Position numbers and translations under genes: made by a program. A stretch of 29,642 nt of DNA from Dorea sp. CAG:317 (GTDB lineage Bacteria > Bacillota > Clostridia > Lachnospirales > Lachnospiraceae): the NCBI GenBank assembly GCA_000433535.1, contig FR892679.1, positions 206,310 through 235,951 of the forward strand. The letters are read 5' to 3'. Below are positions 1 through 9,156 of this stretch, in pieces. Position 1 is the first letter of the stretch. Each line of letters opens with the position of its first letter. Below the pieces are notes generated by a model. It did no database searches. It was not told the origin of the DNA and saw only the letters and a program-made list of their open reading frames with translations.

Positions 1-2543
1 CCGCCTCCGCCTCCGCCTACACAGGCTGCGCAGGCTTTAATAAGATTCCCTGCATGTGCGCCTTGACTGACTGCATCTTCCGTTGCCATTGCCATAAGAT
101 TTACTTTCTCTCCTGAAGCAGATACTAACAGGATTACACCCTCGCCGAGTTTTTCCTTCAACTGATCGCCAAGATCCCTAAGACCGTTCATATCCACGCC
201 TTCCACGCTTGTTGCAAGCAATTTCACACCTGCAACTTCCTGAACCTGATCCATAACATTTCCCATGGCATCCTTCGCCATTTTACTCTTCAGACTCTCC
301 ACTTCACTTCCCAGCGCTTTATTTTCTGCCATCAGATGCTGGATCTTATCTGCAAGCTGTTCCGGTTTTGCTTTCATAAGTTTTGCAGCATAATGAAGCT
401 GTTCTTCTACGGCATGATAATAGTCCATAAGTCCTTTGGCGGTCAGCGCTTCAATACGTCTTACTCCTGCTGCAACGCCGGTTTCAGACACGATCTTAAA
501 TGCCATAATCGCACTTGTATTTTCCACATGGGTTCCACCACAGAACTCTTTGGAAAATTCGCCCATACTTACTACACGTACAACATCACCGTATTTTTCG
601 CCGAATAACGCAGCGGCACCGGTCTTTCTTGCTTCTTCGATCGGCATGTTTTCTGCCTTTACAGGAAGCGCTGCGCGAATCTGTTCATTTACGATTGCTT
701 CTACCTTCTGAATCTCTTCTTCTGTCATGGCAGAGAAGTGTGTGAAGTCAAATCGGAGCCTGTCTGCATTTACAGAAGAACCTGCCTGTTCTACATGACT
801 TCCAAGCACAGTTCGAAGTGCTTTCTGAAGAAGATGCGTTGCACTGTGATTGTTGGCAGACAATCTTCTTCTCTCTGTATCAATCTTAAGTGTCACTGTA
901 TCTCCGGTCTTCACCATACCCTTTACGACATGACCTTTATGCCCGATCTTGCCTCCGGAGAGCTTCATAGTATCTTCGACTGCAAATTCAAAATCCTTGC
1001 TCACGATCACACCGGTATCTGCTTCCTGTCCACCGCTTGTCGCATAGAACGGAGTTTCTTCTACAAGAATTGTTCCCTCTTCGCCGTCTGACAGAGCATC
1101 TACAATCTCCGTATCCGTTGTAAGAACGGTCACTTTGGAATCGCAAACCGTCTCATCATAGCCTACAAAGGTACTGGTAATCTCCGGATCGATTTCATCA
1201 TAGACATTTGCTTCTCTTCCGCTGTAATTATGTTCACCGAACGTGCCTTTTGCTTTTTCTTTCTGCTCTTTTGCAGCTTTCTGGAAGCCTTCTTCATTGA
1301 TAGAGAACCCTTTTTCTTCCAGAATCTCAATAGTAAGGTCTACAGGGAATCCATAAGTGTCATAGAGGCGGAATGCTTCTTCCCCGGACATGACCTTTTC
1401 ATTCTTCTGCTCCATTTCTTCTACAGCCTGTGCAAGAATGGAAAGGCCCTGATCGATCGTCTTATTGAACTGTTCTTCTTCTTTTACAATTACTTTAAAG
1501 ATAAATTCTTTCTTTTCTTCCAGCTCAGGATATCCATCTTTAGAGCCCTCGATCACTGTCTCTGCCAGTTCTTCCAAGAACTGTCTGTCAATTCCGAGAA
1601 GACGGCCATGACGGCTCGCACGACGAAGCAGGCGGCGAAGCACATATCCTCTTCCGCTGTTTGATGGCAGTATTCCGTCTGAGATCATAAAGGTTACGGA
1701 ACGAATATGATCTGTAATCACTCGCAGAGAAATATCTTTTTCCGGGCTTTCTCCATATTCTACCCCTGCAAGACGGCACACGTGATCTCGTAATTCTTTC
1801 ATTGTATCAATGTCAAACATAGAATCTACATCCTGTACAATACATGCAAGACGCTCTAATCCCATACCTGTATCAATATTTTTCTGTTCCAGTTCTGTAT
1901 AGTTGTTATGTCCGTCATTATCAAACTGTGTAAATACGTTGTTCCAAATTTCCATATAGCGGTCACATTCGCAGCCTACTGTACAGTCCGGACTTCCACA
2001 GCCGTACTTTTCTCCACGGTCATAGTATACCTCAGAACAAGGGCCACACGGACCGGAACCGTGTTCCCAGAAATTATCTTCTTTTCCAAAACGGAAGATT
2101 CGCTCCGGTGCAATTCCAATCTCTTTGTTCCAGATCTCCCATGCCTCGTCATCCTTTTCGTATACAGATGGATAGAGACGCTCCGGATCAAGACCAACAA
2201 CTTCTGTCAGGAATTCCCATGTCCAATGAATAGATTCTCTTTTGAAATAATCACCGAATGAGAAATTTCCCAACATTTCAAAAAATGTACCGTGTCTTGC
2301 TGTTTTTCCAACGTTCTCGATATCACCTGTACGAATACATTTCTGACAGGTAGCCACACGTTTTTTCGGTGGAATTACCTGACCTGTAAAATATGGCTTC
2401 AATGGCGCCATACCGGAATTGATAAGAAGAAGACTCTTATCGTTATGTGGCACGAGAGAAAAACTCTTCATCACCAGATGCTCTTTGCTTTCAAAAAAGT
2501 CAAGAAACATCTTTCTTAATTCATTTACTCCGTATTTCTGCAT
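1..2543 (-). CDS. alaS: Alanine--tRNA ligase (3' end outside window)
   Basis: Class II aminoacyl-tRNA synthetase that charges tRNA-Ala in the cytoplasm and hydrolyses mischarged Ser/Gly-tRNA-Ala. About 847 codons are visible. The N-terminal catalytic core includes RTGDIENVG and the motif RHGTFFEMLGNFSFGDY. The editing-domain zinc ligands are H566 and H570 (HSATH) and C668 and H672 (CGGTH). The frame leaves the window inside the glycine-rich CVGGGGG stretch that precedes the conserved RPDMAQAGG motif of the family. About 30 C-terminal residues are therefore missing, compared with a usual length near 880. The ATG at 2541-2543 follows a strong AGGAGG. Only 17 bp separate it from the hydrogenase gene upstream, so there is no room for a T-box leader. 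It is probably co-transcribed with that gene or uses a promoter inside it. Confidence 0.97.
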   Translation of the reverse strand, partial: MQKYGVNELRKMFLDFFESKEHLVMKSFSLVPHNDKSLLLINSGMAPLKPYFTGQVIPPKKRVATCQKCIRTGDIENVGKTARHGTFFEMLGNFSFGDYFKRESIHWTWEFLTEVVGLDPERLYPSVYEKDDEAWEIWNKEIGIAPERIFRFGKEDNFWEHGSGPCGPCSEVYYDRGEKYGCGSPDCTVGCECDRYMEIWNNVFTQFDNDGHNNYTELEQKNIDTGMGLERLACIVQDVDSMFDIDTMKELRDHVCRLAGVEYGESPEKDISLRVITDHIRSVTFMISDGILPSNSGRGYVLRRLLRRASRHGRLLGIDRQFLEELAETVIEGSKDGYPELEEKKEFIFKVIVKEEEQFNKTIDQGLSILAQAVEEMEQKNEKVMSGEEAFRLYDTYGFPVDLTIEILEEKGFSINEEGFQKAAKEQKEKAKGTFGEHNYSGREANVYDEIDPEITSTFVGYDETVCDSKVTVLTTDTEIVDALSDGEEGTILVEETPFYATSGGQEADTGVIVSKDFEFAVEDTMKLSGGKIGHKGHVVKGMVKTGDTVTLKIDTERRRLSANNHSATHLLQKALRTVLGSHVEQAGSSVNADRLRFDFTHFSAMTEEEIQKVEAIVNEQIRAALPVKAENMPIEEARKTGAAALFGEKYGDVVRVVSMGEFSKEFCGGTHVENTSAIMAFKIVSETGVAAGVRRIEALTAKGLMDYYHAVEEQLHYAAKLMKAKPEQLADKIQHLMAENKALGSEVESLKSKMAKDAMGNVMDQVQEVAGVKLLATSVEGVDMNGLRDLGDQLKEKLGEGVILLVSASGEKVNLMAMATEDAVSQGAHAGNLIKACAACVGGGGG

Positions 2544-2560
2544 AATTTCCTCCTGATTAT

Positions 2561-4072
2561 CTAGTTTAATTCAATCTCTGCAAGCTCTGCCGGCGGAAGT
2601 GCCTTCGAGGATGCTTTCACAAAATCTTTGATCTTCTTCTGTGCTTTTACAACCGGAATATTCGTTCCCGCACCTGCTACACAGCCACCCGGACATCCCA
2701 TACCTTCAATCAGACATCCATTCATCTTACCTGCCTTCGCAAGCGCCAGAATCTTCTTACACTCTGCAAGCCCTTCTGCATGTTCAATACTAACTTCCAC
2801 TCCAGGATAATATTCCTTTACACACTTTTCAATTGCTTCCGCAACTCCGCCTGCCACAGCATAGCCACGACCTGCTCCTGTTGCATCATGGAAGGAAGAC
2901 TCTGCTTCATATTTCGTAAGGTCAATTCCTTTTGCATTAAACATTGCCTGAAGTTCCTCAAAGGTAATAACAAAATCTACATCACTTCGCACAGAACGTC
3001 TCATTGCTTCTAATTTTTTTGCAGCACATGGACCGATAAATACTACCTTCGTGTTCGGATGCTTCTGCTTGATCGTACGGGCAGTTGCCACCATCGGTGT
3101 CAGCTCCTGAGATACCTCGTCAATAAGATCCGGGAAATATTTCTTCGCAAGCATAGCCCATGATGGACAACAGGAAGTCAAAAGGAATGGAAGCTCCCCT
3201 GTCGCCACTTTTTCTACATAGTGATGTGCTTCAGCCACTGCTCCGATATCTGCTCCAAGCGCCACTTCATAAAATTCTGAGAATCCCAGTTCCTGAAGAG
3301 CCGCCTTTAAATTTCTCGGCGTAATATTATCGCCAAACTGTCCCGCATACGCCGGTGCAATTTCAGCTACGATCTCCTCGCCGGACTTCAACGCATGCGC
3401 CAACTGGAAGATCTGTGATTTATCGGAGATTGCGCCAAATGGACAACTTACCATACACATACCGCAGGAAACACATTTCTCACTGTTGATCGTTGCCCGT
3501 CCCATAGAGTCTGTCTCTATCGCACCAACTCCACACGCTTTTGCACATGGACGCTCCTTTTTAGAAATTGCATCATATGGACAGACAGATTTACATTTTC
3601 CACACTTAATACATTTTTCCTGATCAATATATGATTTCCCATTTACCATGGAAATTGCGCCCTTCGGGCAAACTTCCATACATGGATGAGCCAGACATCC
3701 TTTACACATATTGCTGACCTCATATCCTCTTTCTTCACAGGCAGCACAGGCAGATGGAATTACCTGCATAAGCGGCGGCTCATAATATTTATCAGAAATA
3801 TTGCTTGCCTCCACGCCGGAAGTCAACGGGCTTGGTCGATTCTGCGGTCTTAAGGAAAGTCCCATAGCAAGTCTCATTCTTTCACGAACGATCGCGCGGG
3901 CACGATAAACGCTGTCACGATATTTCTGCGTCTCCTCCTGAACCATTTCGTAAGGAATTTCTTCCATTCTGTCTTTTAACGTCTCATCATCTTCTTCAAA
4001 TCCAAGTCTTGCAACTTCTTCAAATACTCGTCTGCGAATTTTTCGAACTGTTGTGTCAAGTCCTCTCATCAT
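2561..4072 (-). CDS. Monomeric [FeFe] hydrogenase (group B-like)
   Basis: Predicted cytoplasmic iron-only hydrogenase, reducing protons with ferredoxin electrons or the reverse. Residue numbers count from the ATG at 4070-4072 (503 aa). A helical N-terminus of about 105 residues is followed by Cys-rich 4Fe-4S motifs: CAAC (109-112), CKGC with following Cys (123-135), CIKCGKCKSVC (154-164), and CVSCGMCMVSC (200-210). The H-cluster motifs are TSCCPSW (C301, C302), GPCAAKK (C349) and EGMGCPGGC (C460, C464). The variant second and third motifs resemble what I recall of group B enzymes rather than the Clostridium pasteurianum CpI type. A start 12 codons upstream (4108) is open but lacks a ribosome site, whereas AGGAGG lies 11 bases before 4072. 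No hydE/F/G maturase or NuoE/F-like partner is in the window. The physiological electron partner is not shown by the sequence. Confidence 0.9.
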   Translation of the reverse strand: MMRGLDTTVRKIRRRVFEEVARLGFEEDDETLKDRMEEIPYEMVQEETQKYRDSVYRARAIVRERMRLAMGLSLRPQNRPSPLTSGVEASNISDKYYEPPLMQVIPSACAACEERGYEVSNMCKGCLAHPCMEVCPKGAISMVNGKSYIDQEKCIKCGKCKSVCPYDAISKKERPCAKACGVGAIETDSMGRATINSEKCVSCGMCMVSCPFGAISDKSQIFQLAHALKSGEEIVAEIAPAYAGQFGDNITPRNLKAALQELGFSEFYEVALGADIGAVAEAHHYVEKVATGELPFLLTSCCPSWAMLAKKYFPDLIDEVSQELTPMVATARTIKQKHPNTKVVFIGPCAAKKLEAMRRSVRSDVDFVITFEELQAMFNAKGIDLTKYEAESSFHDATGAGRGYAVAGGVAEAIEKCVKEYYPGVEVSIEHAEGLAECKKILALAKAGKMNGCLIEGMGCPGGCVAGAGTNIPVVKAQKKIKDFVKASSKALPPAELAEIELN

Positions 4073-4125
4073 AAATGATCTTTCCTCCTCGTTTCCTTTT
4101 TCTTTCATCTCTGTAAGTTTCTTTA

Positions 4126-5133
4126 TTATAATAAGAAAATCTTATGTTCCTTACATATTTTACGCATATCCTCCGGCCAGATACTTGCCTGAACCTCACC
4201 CACATGTGCTCTGTCCAAAAGAAGCATACACAATCTGGACTGACCGATACCGCCTCCGATCGTATACGGAAGTTCTCCATTTAACAGCGCTTTGTGATAT
4301 GGAAGTTCTCTTCGATCTTCACAGCCTGCTTTCTTCAGTTGTTCGTCCAGAGATTTCTCATCGACACGGATTCCCATACTGGATATCTCGAGCGCAGAAT
4401 TCAAATGTTCGAACCAGAATAAAATATCACCGTTTAACTGCCAGTCATCATAATCCGGTGCACGTCCGTCGTGAGGTTCACCGCTTGCCAGTTTCTCTCC
4501 GATCTGCATAAGAAATACACAACCATATTTCTTTGTGATTAAATTTTCTCTTTCCTTCGGAGTCTTATCCGGATACATGTCTTCCAATTCCTGTGATGTG
4601 ATAAATGTTACATCATCCGGAAGATGTTTCACTGCTTCCGGGTATTTATACCATACCTCATGTTCCATGTGTTTGATTACTTTGAAAATTGTACGTACTG
4701 TTTCCTTCAATGTTTCAATCGTACGCTCTTCCTTTGTGATTACTTTCTCCCAATCCCACTGATCCACATAGCAGGAATGGAGATTGTCAAGATCTTCGTC
4801 TCTTCGGATTGCATTCATATTGGTATATAATCCTTCTCCCGGCTGGAAACCATAATCGCGCAGCGCCATACGTTTCCACTTTGCAAGAGACTGCACCACT
4901 TCTACCTCTTCATTCGGAATTCCATGAATGTCGAAGTGAACCGGACGTTCTACACCACTTAAGTTATCGTTTAATCCACTCGCCTTTGATACAAAAAGAG
5001 GTGCTGAAATACGCTCCAGATTCATCTCTCTTCCAAATTCCTTCTGGAAAGTATCTCGGATATATTTTATTGCTTCCTGTGTTTTACGCACATCAAGATG
5101 CGGATCATAATGTTCCGGTAAGATTAATGCCAT
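4126..5133 (-). CDS. asnA: Aspartate--ammonia ligase (asparagine synthetase A)
   Basis: ATP-dependent synthesis of asparagine from aspartate and free ammonia, with AMP and PPi as products. The enzyme is related to class II aminoacyl-tRNA synthetases. The protein has 335 residues, the usual AsnA length. Recognisable family stretches are APLFVSKASGLNDNLSG (44-60), KWKRMAL (86-92), the YVDQWDWEK segment (122-130) and the motif-3-like GGGIGQSR (293-300) near the C-terminus. The ATG follows the metH stop codon directly, and its ribosome site (GGAGG) lies inside the last metH codons. Translation is therefore probably coupled to metH. It is not the glutamine-dependent AsnB: there is no N-terminal amidotransferase Cys2. 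Confidence 0.96.
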   Translation of the reverse strand: MALILPEHYDPHLDVRKTQEAIKYIRDTFQKEFGREMNLERISAPLFVSKASGLNDNLSGVERPVHFDIHGIPNEEVEVVQSLAKWKRMALRDYGFQPGEGLYTNMNAIRRDEDLDNLHSCYVDQWDWEKVITKEERTIETLKETVRTIFKVIKHMEHEVWYKYPEAVKHLPDDVTFITSQELEDMYPDKTPKERENLITKKYGCVFLMQIGEKLASGEPHDGRAPDYDDWQLNGDILFWFEHLNSALEISSMGIRVDEKSLDEQLKKAGCEDRRELPYHKALLNGELPYTIGGGIGQSRLCMLLLDRAHVGEVQASIWPEDMRKICKEHKIFLL

Positions 5134-7563
5134 TTACTTTTCCTCCGTTTCTCTATTCTTCTCTTTTTTCAAGACTCGCTGCGCATAATACACAGACTGC
5201 ATTGCGTCTTTTCCGTAGAAATCTGCCCCGATCATATCTGCATACTCTTGATTGAGGACAGCACCACCAACCATAACTTTACACCCTGGCTTTAATTTTC
5301 GCAACAATTTAATTGTATCTTCCATACTAACTACGGTTGTTGTCATCAATGCACTTAAGCCTACAAGCTCTGCCTCTTCCTTGATCGCAGTCTCAACAAT
5401 CACCTCCGGGACAACATCCTTCCCAAGGTCAATCACTGTAAAACCGTAGTTTTCAAGCAGTACTTTCACGATATTCTTCCCTATATCATGGATATCGCCT
5501 TTGACCGTTGCCAAGATTACTTTTTCTTTCTTTTCCTGCTTCTTTCCGCTTTTTTCCATCTCATCTTTCAGCACTGCAAAAGCAATCTTTGCAGCGTCTG
5601 CGCTCATAAGAAGCTGCGGAAGAAAAACCGTTCCTTTCTCGAATCCTTTGCCTACTTGATCGAGAGCCGGAATCATTTCCTCATTGATAATCGTCAGCGG
5701 CTCCTTAGCTTTTAACAATTCTCTTGTCCCGTGATGTGCTTCTTCTTTTAACCCCTTCCGAATGGCTTCTGCCAGAGATATCTCTGAAGGTGCATTCGTC
5801 CCTCCGGCAAGGACTGGCGTCTGATTTCCATATTTTTCAATATAAGCTTCACAATTTTTGTCGTAATTCATAAGCGCGCAATACGAATAATACGAGCGCA
5901 TCATATCCTCAGACAATGGATTGATGATACCGGCGCTTAAGCCCTGCTGCATTGCCATCGTATAAAAATTAGAATTTACAGCCGGGCGATAAGGCAGGCC
6001 AAAAGAAATATTAGAAACACCAAGCACCGTACAGACGCCGTATTCTTCACTTACCCGCTTTAATGCTTCCAGTGTTGTCTTCGCGCCCTCCGGTTCTGAA
6101 CTGATTGTCATGGCGAGAACATCTACTACAATATCTCTTCTTGAAATACCATACTTCTGTGCCTCCTCAATGATCTTTCCCGCAATGCGTACCCGGCCTG
6201 CTGCGTCTGATGGAATTCCATCTTCATCAAGCGTCAACGCTACCACTGCGCCTCCGTATTTCTGTATCAGTGGGAACACCGCATCCATTGATTCCTGCTT
6301 TCCATTTACGGAATTCACCATTGGTTTTCCATTGTAATAACGCATAGCTGTTTCCATGGCTTCTATATTAACGGTATCGATCTGAAGGGGGAGACTGGTA
6401 ACACTCTGTAATTCTGTCACCGCTTCTCTCATCATCTTAACTTCGTCAATATCAGGAAGTCCTACATTGACATCTAAGATGTGGGCTCCGGCATCCTGCT
6501 GTGCAATTCCTTCCCGCAAAATGTAATCCAAGTCATGCTCTTTCAACGCCTGTTTGAATTTTTTCTTGCCGGTAGGATTAATTCTCTCTCCTATGATTAC
6601 CGGACAATCGCCGAGAATTACAGCATTTCCATAAGAGCATACTATGGTTTTTTGTGTAGTGCCGGTTCTTTTTCGCTCTTCAAACGCCGAAGATTTTTTT
6701 AATCTGGCTGTCATCGCCTTGATATGTGACGGTGTGGTTCCACAGCATCCTCCGATCAGTGTGGCACCTCTCTTTACAATTTCCTCCATATATCCGGCAA
6801 ATGCTTCGGGTTCTACATCATAATAAACTTCGCCGTTGCGCTGTTTCGGAAGCCCTGCATTCGGTTTTACAATCACAGGAAGAGACGTATACTCCATAAT
6901 CTCATCCAGAATCGGAAGCATCTGTTCCGGGCCAAGACCACAGTTGATTCCGAGCGCATCCACACGAAGACCTTCCAATAAGGCAACTACTGCAGGCACA
7001 TTGCCTCCTGTCAGAAGCTTCCCCTTCTCATCGAAGATCATTGTGACAAACACCGGAAGAGAAGTATTTTCTTTGGCAGCAAGAACTGCTGCTTTCACCT
7101 CATAGGTGTCGCTCATTGTCTCAATATGAATCAAATCTGCGCCTGCCTTCTCCCCGATCATCATCATTTCTTTAAATGTATCATAGGCTTCATCAAAAGA
7201 CAGATCGCCCATTGGCTTTAAAAGCTTTCCGGTCGGCCCTACATCCAAAGCCACATACGTTTCTCTTCCATCCTGCACGCCAAGGCTGGATGCCTTTTTC
7301 ACATTTTCTATAGCATGCGTTATAATTTCTTCCAATTTATACTTGGAATCAGTATATTTCAAAGCATTAGCACCAAATGTATTTGCAAGGACAATGTCGC
7401 TTCCCGCCTCAAAATACCGGCGATGGATCGATACCACATCTTCTGCATGTTCTACATTCCATGTTTCAGGAAGTTCTCCCGGTTTTAACCCTTTTTCCTG
7501 AAGCAGGGTTCCGGTTCCTCCATCAAAAAACAGTAGTTCTTTTCCTAATCGTTCTTTTAACAT
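5134..7563 (-). CDS. metH: B12-dependent methionine synthase, without activation domain
   Basis: Transfers a methyl group from 5-methyl-THF to homocysteine through cobalamin. With the ATG at 7561-7563 the protein has 809 residues. Domains in order are the homocysteine-binding barrel (about 1-290), with GGTGT near 15 and zinc ligands C208, C273 and C274; the pterin-binding barrel from about 322 (GERINPTG at 325); the cobalamin cap helices (about 600-680); and the Rossmann B12 domain, with the DxHxxG motif at D690, H692 and G695. It ends there, so the reactivation domain of E. coli MetH (about 1227 aa) is absent and is supplied by the adjacent upstream gene. The longer frame to a GTG at 7596 overlaps that gene and has no ribosome site. 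The chosen ATG sits 7 bp after the neighbour's stop, downstream of GGAGG. Confidence 0.96.
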   Translation of the reverse strand: MLKERLGKELLFFDGGTGTLLQEKGLKPGELPETWNVEHAEDVVSIHRRYFEAGSDIVLANTFGANALKYTDSKYKLEEIITHAIENVKKASSLGVQDGRETYVALDVGPTGKLLKPMGDLSFDEAYDTFKEMMMIGEKAGADLIHIETMSDTYEVKAAVLAAKENTSLPVFVTMIFDEKGKLLTGGNVPAVVALLEGLRVDALGINCGLGPEQMLPILDEIMEYTSLPVIVKPNAGLPKQRNGEVYYDVEPEAFAGYMEEIVKRGATLIGGCCGTTPSHIKAMTARLKKSSAFEERKRTGTTQKTIVCSYGNAVILGDCPVIIGERINPTGKKKFKQALKEHDLDYILREGIAQQDAGAHILDVNVGLPDIDEVKMMREAVTELQSVTSLPLQIDTVNIEAMETAMRYYNGKPMVNSVNGKQESMDAVFPLIQKYGGAVVALTLDEDGIPSDAAGRVRIAGKIIEEAQKYGISRRDIVVDVLAMTISSEPEGAKTTLEALKRVSEEYGVCTVLGVSNISFGLPYRPAVNSNFYTMAMQQGLSAGIINPLSEDMMRSYYSYCALMNYDKNCEAYIEKYGNQTPVLAGGTNAPSEISLAEAIRKGLKEEAHHGTRELLKAKEPLTIINEEMIPALDQVGKGFEKGTVFLPQLLMSADAAKIAFAVLKDEMEKSGKKQEKKEKVILATVKGDIHDIGKNIVKVLLENYGFTVIDLGKDVVPEVIVETAIKEEAELVGLSALMTTTVVSMEDTIKLLRKLKPGCKVMVGGAVLNQEYADMIGADFYGKDAMQSVYYAQRVLKKEKNRETEEK

Positions 7564-7570
7564 CCTCTGT

Positions 7571-8224
7571 CTATTCCTCCAGTCTTCGATATGCACAGTT
7601 TGTCTTTTCGCAGCTTACACAGGACTGCTTACGGTCACAACTTTTTTCATTTCTTTTAAGACCGATCACTGCTGTCACTGATTTCAGCGGCGTAAGCATG
7701 TTTCCTTCTGTCATTGTCAGCCCAATCTTCTTCGGTGCATCCAGAATCTTCAAGATTTCTCCCTGATGCGCAATAGAGAAGTCTCCGTATCCGGGACTGA
7801 ACCGCGGACGCAGTCCGTACTCCTCTACACTTAATTCCTGTGCCAGATTCTCCTGCCAATCATCCAGATATTCTTCCAGCATAGCTGCCGCGCAGGCCTG
7901 CAGCACAACTGTTTTCGCCATATTAGTGTATGCATATCGCTTCATGAGCTGATCCACCTGAACTCCAAGCGTAGCTCCCAGAAGGACCACTTTCTCACAG
8001 CCACACAGATTTTTCGCCAGATTCTTACTCTGAATCTTTATATTTTCAATTTCCATGCGATCGTCGCCGGACATATGAATATTAAAAATGCGATAGATCA
8101 TCCTTTTTTCTACAATCCGGTCAAGCTCATCAAATGCTTCTAAAACCAGCGAGAATGTCTGATTATCTATCGCATGCTTTCCATATCCCAAGTAACGAAT
8201 TGCTTCTCTCGTTCTTGTATCCAT
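7571..8224 (-). CDS. Methionine synthase reactivation-domain protein (stand-alone)
   Basis: A 217-residue protein matching the vitamin B12-dependent methionine synthase activation domain. In E. coli this is the C-terminal part of MetH and reductively remethylates oxidised cob(II)alamin using SAM. The key SAM-binding segment is RPRFSPGYGDFS (139-150), comparable to the RxxPGY signature. The C-terminus has four cysteines (C196, C202, C205, C210) in a C-x5-C-x2-C-x4-C arrangement, suggesting metal or Fe-S binding; that part is inference. The gene lies between metF and metH with short gaps, as expected for a split MetH holoenzyme. The ATG is preceded by GGAAAGAT, a moderate ribosome site. Confidence 0.9.
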   Translation of the reverse strand: MDTRTREAIRYLGYGKHAIDNQTFSLVLEAFDELDRIVEKRMIYRIFNIHMSGDDRMEIENIKIQSKNLAKNLCGCEKVVLLGATLGVQVDQLMKRYAYTNMAKTVVLQACAAAMLEEYLDDWQENLAQELSVEEYGLRPRFSPGYGDFSIAHQGEILKILDAPKKIGLTMTEGNMLTPLKSVTAVIGLKRNEKSCDRKQSCVSCEKTNCAYRRLEE

Positions 8225-8234
8225 ATCTTTCCTT

Positions 8235-9104
8235 TTATCTTTTTACAATTTCTGATAAATTATCCATGATAGCTGCTGCTACTTCCGGTTTATTCATAGA
8301 ATATACATGAATATGATTGATTCCATTTGCAATCAGATCAATGATCTGATCTGTTGCATATGCAATTCCCGCCTGCTGCATAGCTGCCGGGTCGTCTCCG
8401 AAACGGTCGAGCACCGCACGAAATCTCTCCGGGAGAATTGTGCCTGACAGCGAACAGATTCTTTTCATCTGCTTGCCGTTTGTAACCGGCATAATTCCCG
8501 GAAGAACCGGAACCGTAATTCCTTGTTCACGGATACGATATAGAAAATTATACAATATATGATTATCAAAAAACATCTGAGTTGTGAGGAAGTCCACCCC
8601 GCAATCTACTTTTTTCTTCAAATTGGCAATGTCATCCTTCTTATGCTCTGTTTCAACATGTCCTTCCGGATAACATGCTGCCCCGATACAAAAATTACCT
8701 TCTTTCTTAATATCCTCGATCAATTCACTTGCATATCGATACTGATTCGGAAGAGGAAACGAATCATCTGACGGGATATCTCCACGCAGCGCCAGAATAT
8801 TTTCTATCTTCTGTTCCTTTAAGCGCCGGATCACTTGATGCACTTCCTCCTTTGTAGAGGAAACACAAGTCAGGTGCGCAAGACTTGTCACACCTAGATC
8901 ATTGCTGATATGAGAAGCAATACTTACCGTGTTCTTACTGGTACCGCCTCCGGCTCCGTAAGTAACACTGATAAAGGATGGCTTTAATGCAGCAATCTTG
9001 TTTGTGGCAGACAAAACACTTTCATAGCCGGCATCTGTCTTAGGTGGAAATATCTCAAAAGAGATATGAGGGTTCTTATCTTTTAACAGGTCTCTAATCA
9101 TCAT
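8235..9104 (-). CDS. metF: Methylenetetrahydrofolate reductase
   Basis: FAD-containing TIM-barrel enzyme that reduces 5,10-methylene-THF to 5-methyl-THF, the methyl donor for MetH two genes downstream. The 289-residue length is typical of bacterial MetF. Family stretches seen are ISFEIFPPK near the N-terminus (catalytic Glu of the FEFFPP-type motif), SVTYGAGGG (about 46-54), LALRGD, GAACYPEGH and LTTQMFFD. The longer frame begins with a GTG at 9116, but GAGGTGA lies 8 bases before the ATG at 9102-9104, which I prefer. It lies 52 bp downstream of glgA, with no terminator or riboswitch in that gap. In acetogenic relatives MetF can also serve the Wood-Ljungdahl pathway; nothing here shows that. 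Confidence 0.96.
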   Translation of the reverse strand: MMIRDLLKDKNPHISFEIFPPKTDAGYESVLSATNKIAALKPSFISVTYGAGGGTSKNTVSIASHISNDLGVTSLAHLTCVSSTKEEVHQVIRRLKEQKIENILALRGDIPSDDSFPLPNQYRYASELIEDIKKEGNFCIGAACYPEGHVETEHKKDDIANLKKKVDCGVDFLTTQMFFDNHILYNFLYRIREQGITVPVLPGIMPVTNGKQMKRICSLSGTILPERFRAVLDRFGDDPAAMQQAGIAYATDQIIDLIANGINHIHVYSMNKPEVAAAIMDNLSEIVKR

Positions 9105-9156
9105 GTTGCTCTTCACCTCATCGTTTTTCTTCTGTGTCTTCTGTTTCGTGTTCTAT

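Noticed and set aside
1..18. CCGCCT triplet-like repeat at the left edge
   Set aside because: It is the glycine codon run (GGC/GGA) of the conserved Gly-rich motif near the AlaRS C-terminus, not a microsatellite.
2544..2560. T-box leader before alaS
   Set aside because: The gap is only 17 bp, holding just the ribosome binding site.
4120..4136. AT-only palindrome TTATTATAATAA at the asnA end
   Set aside because: It contains TATAAT but no -35 at a useful distance, and as a hairpin it is too weak for a terminator.
9105..9156. Possible SAM or cobalamin riboswitch before metF/metH
   Set aside because: The gap to glgA is only 52 bp, and metF to metH gaps are a few bases; there is no room for such an element.
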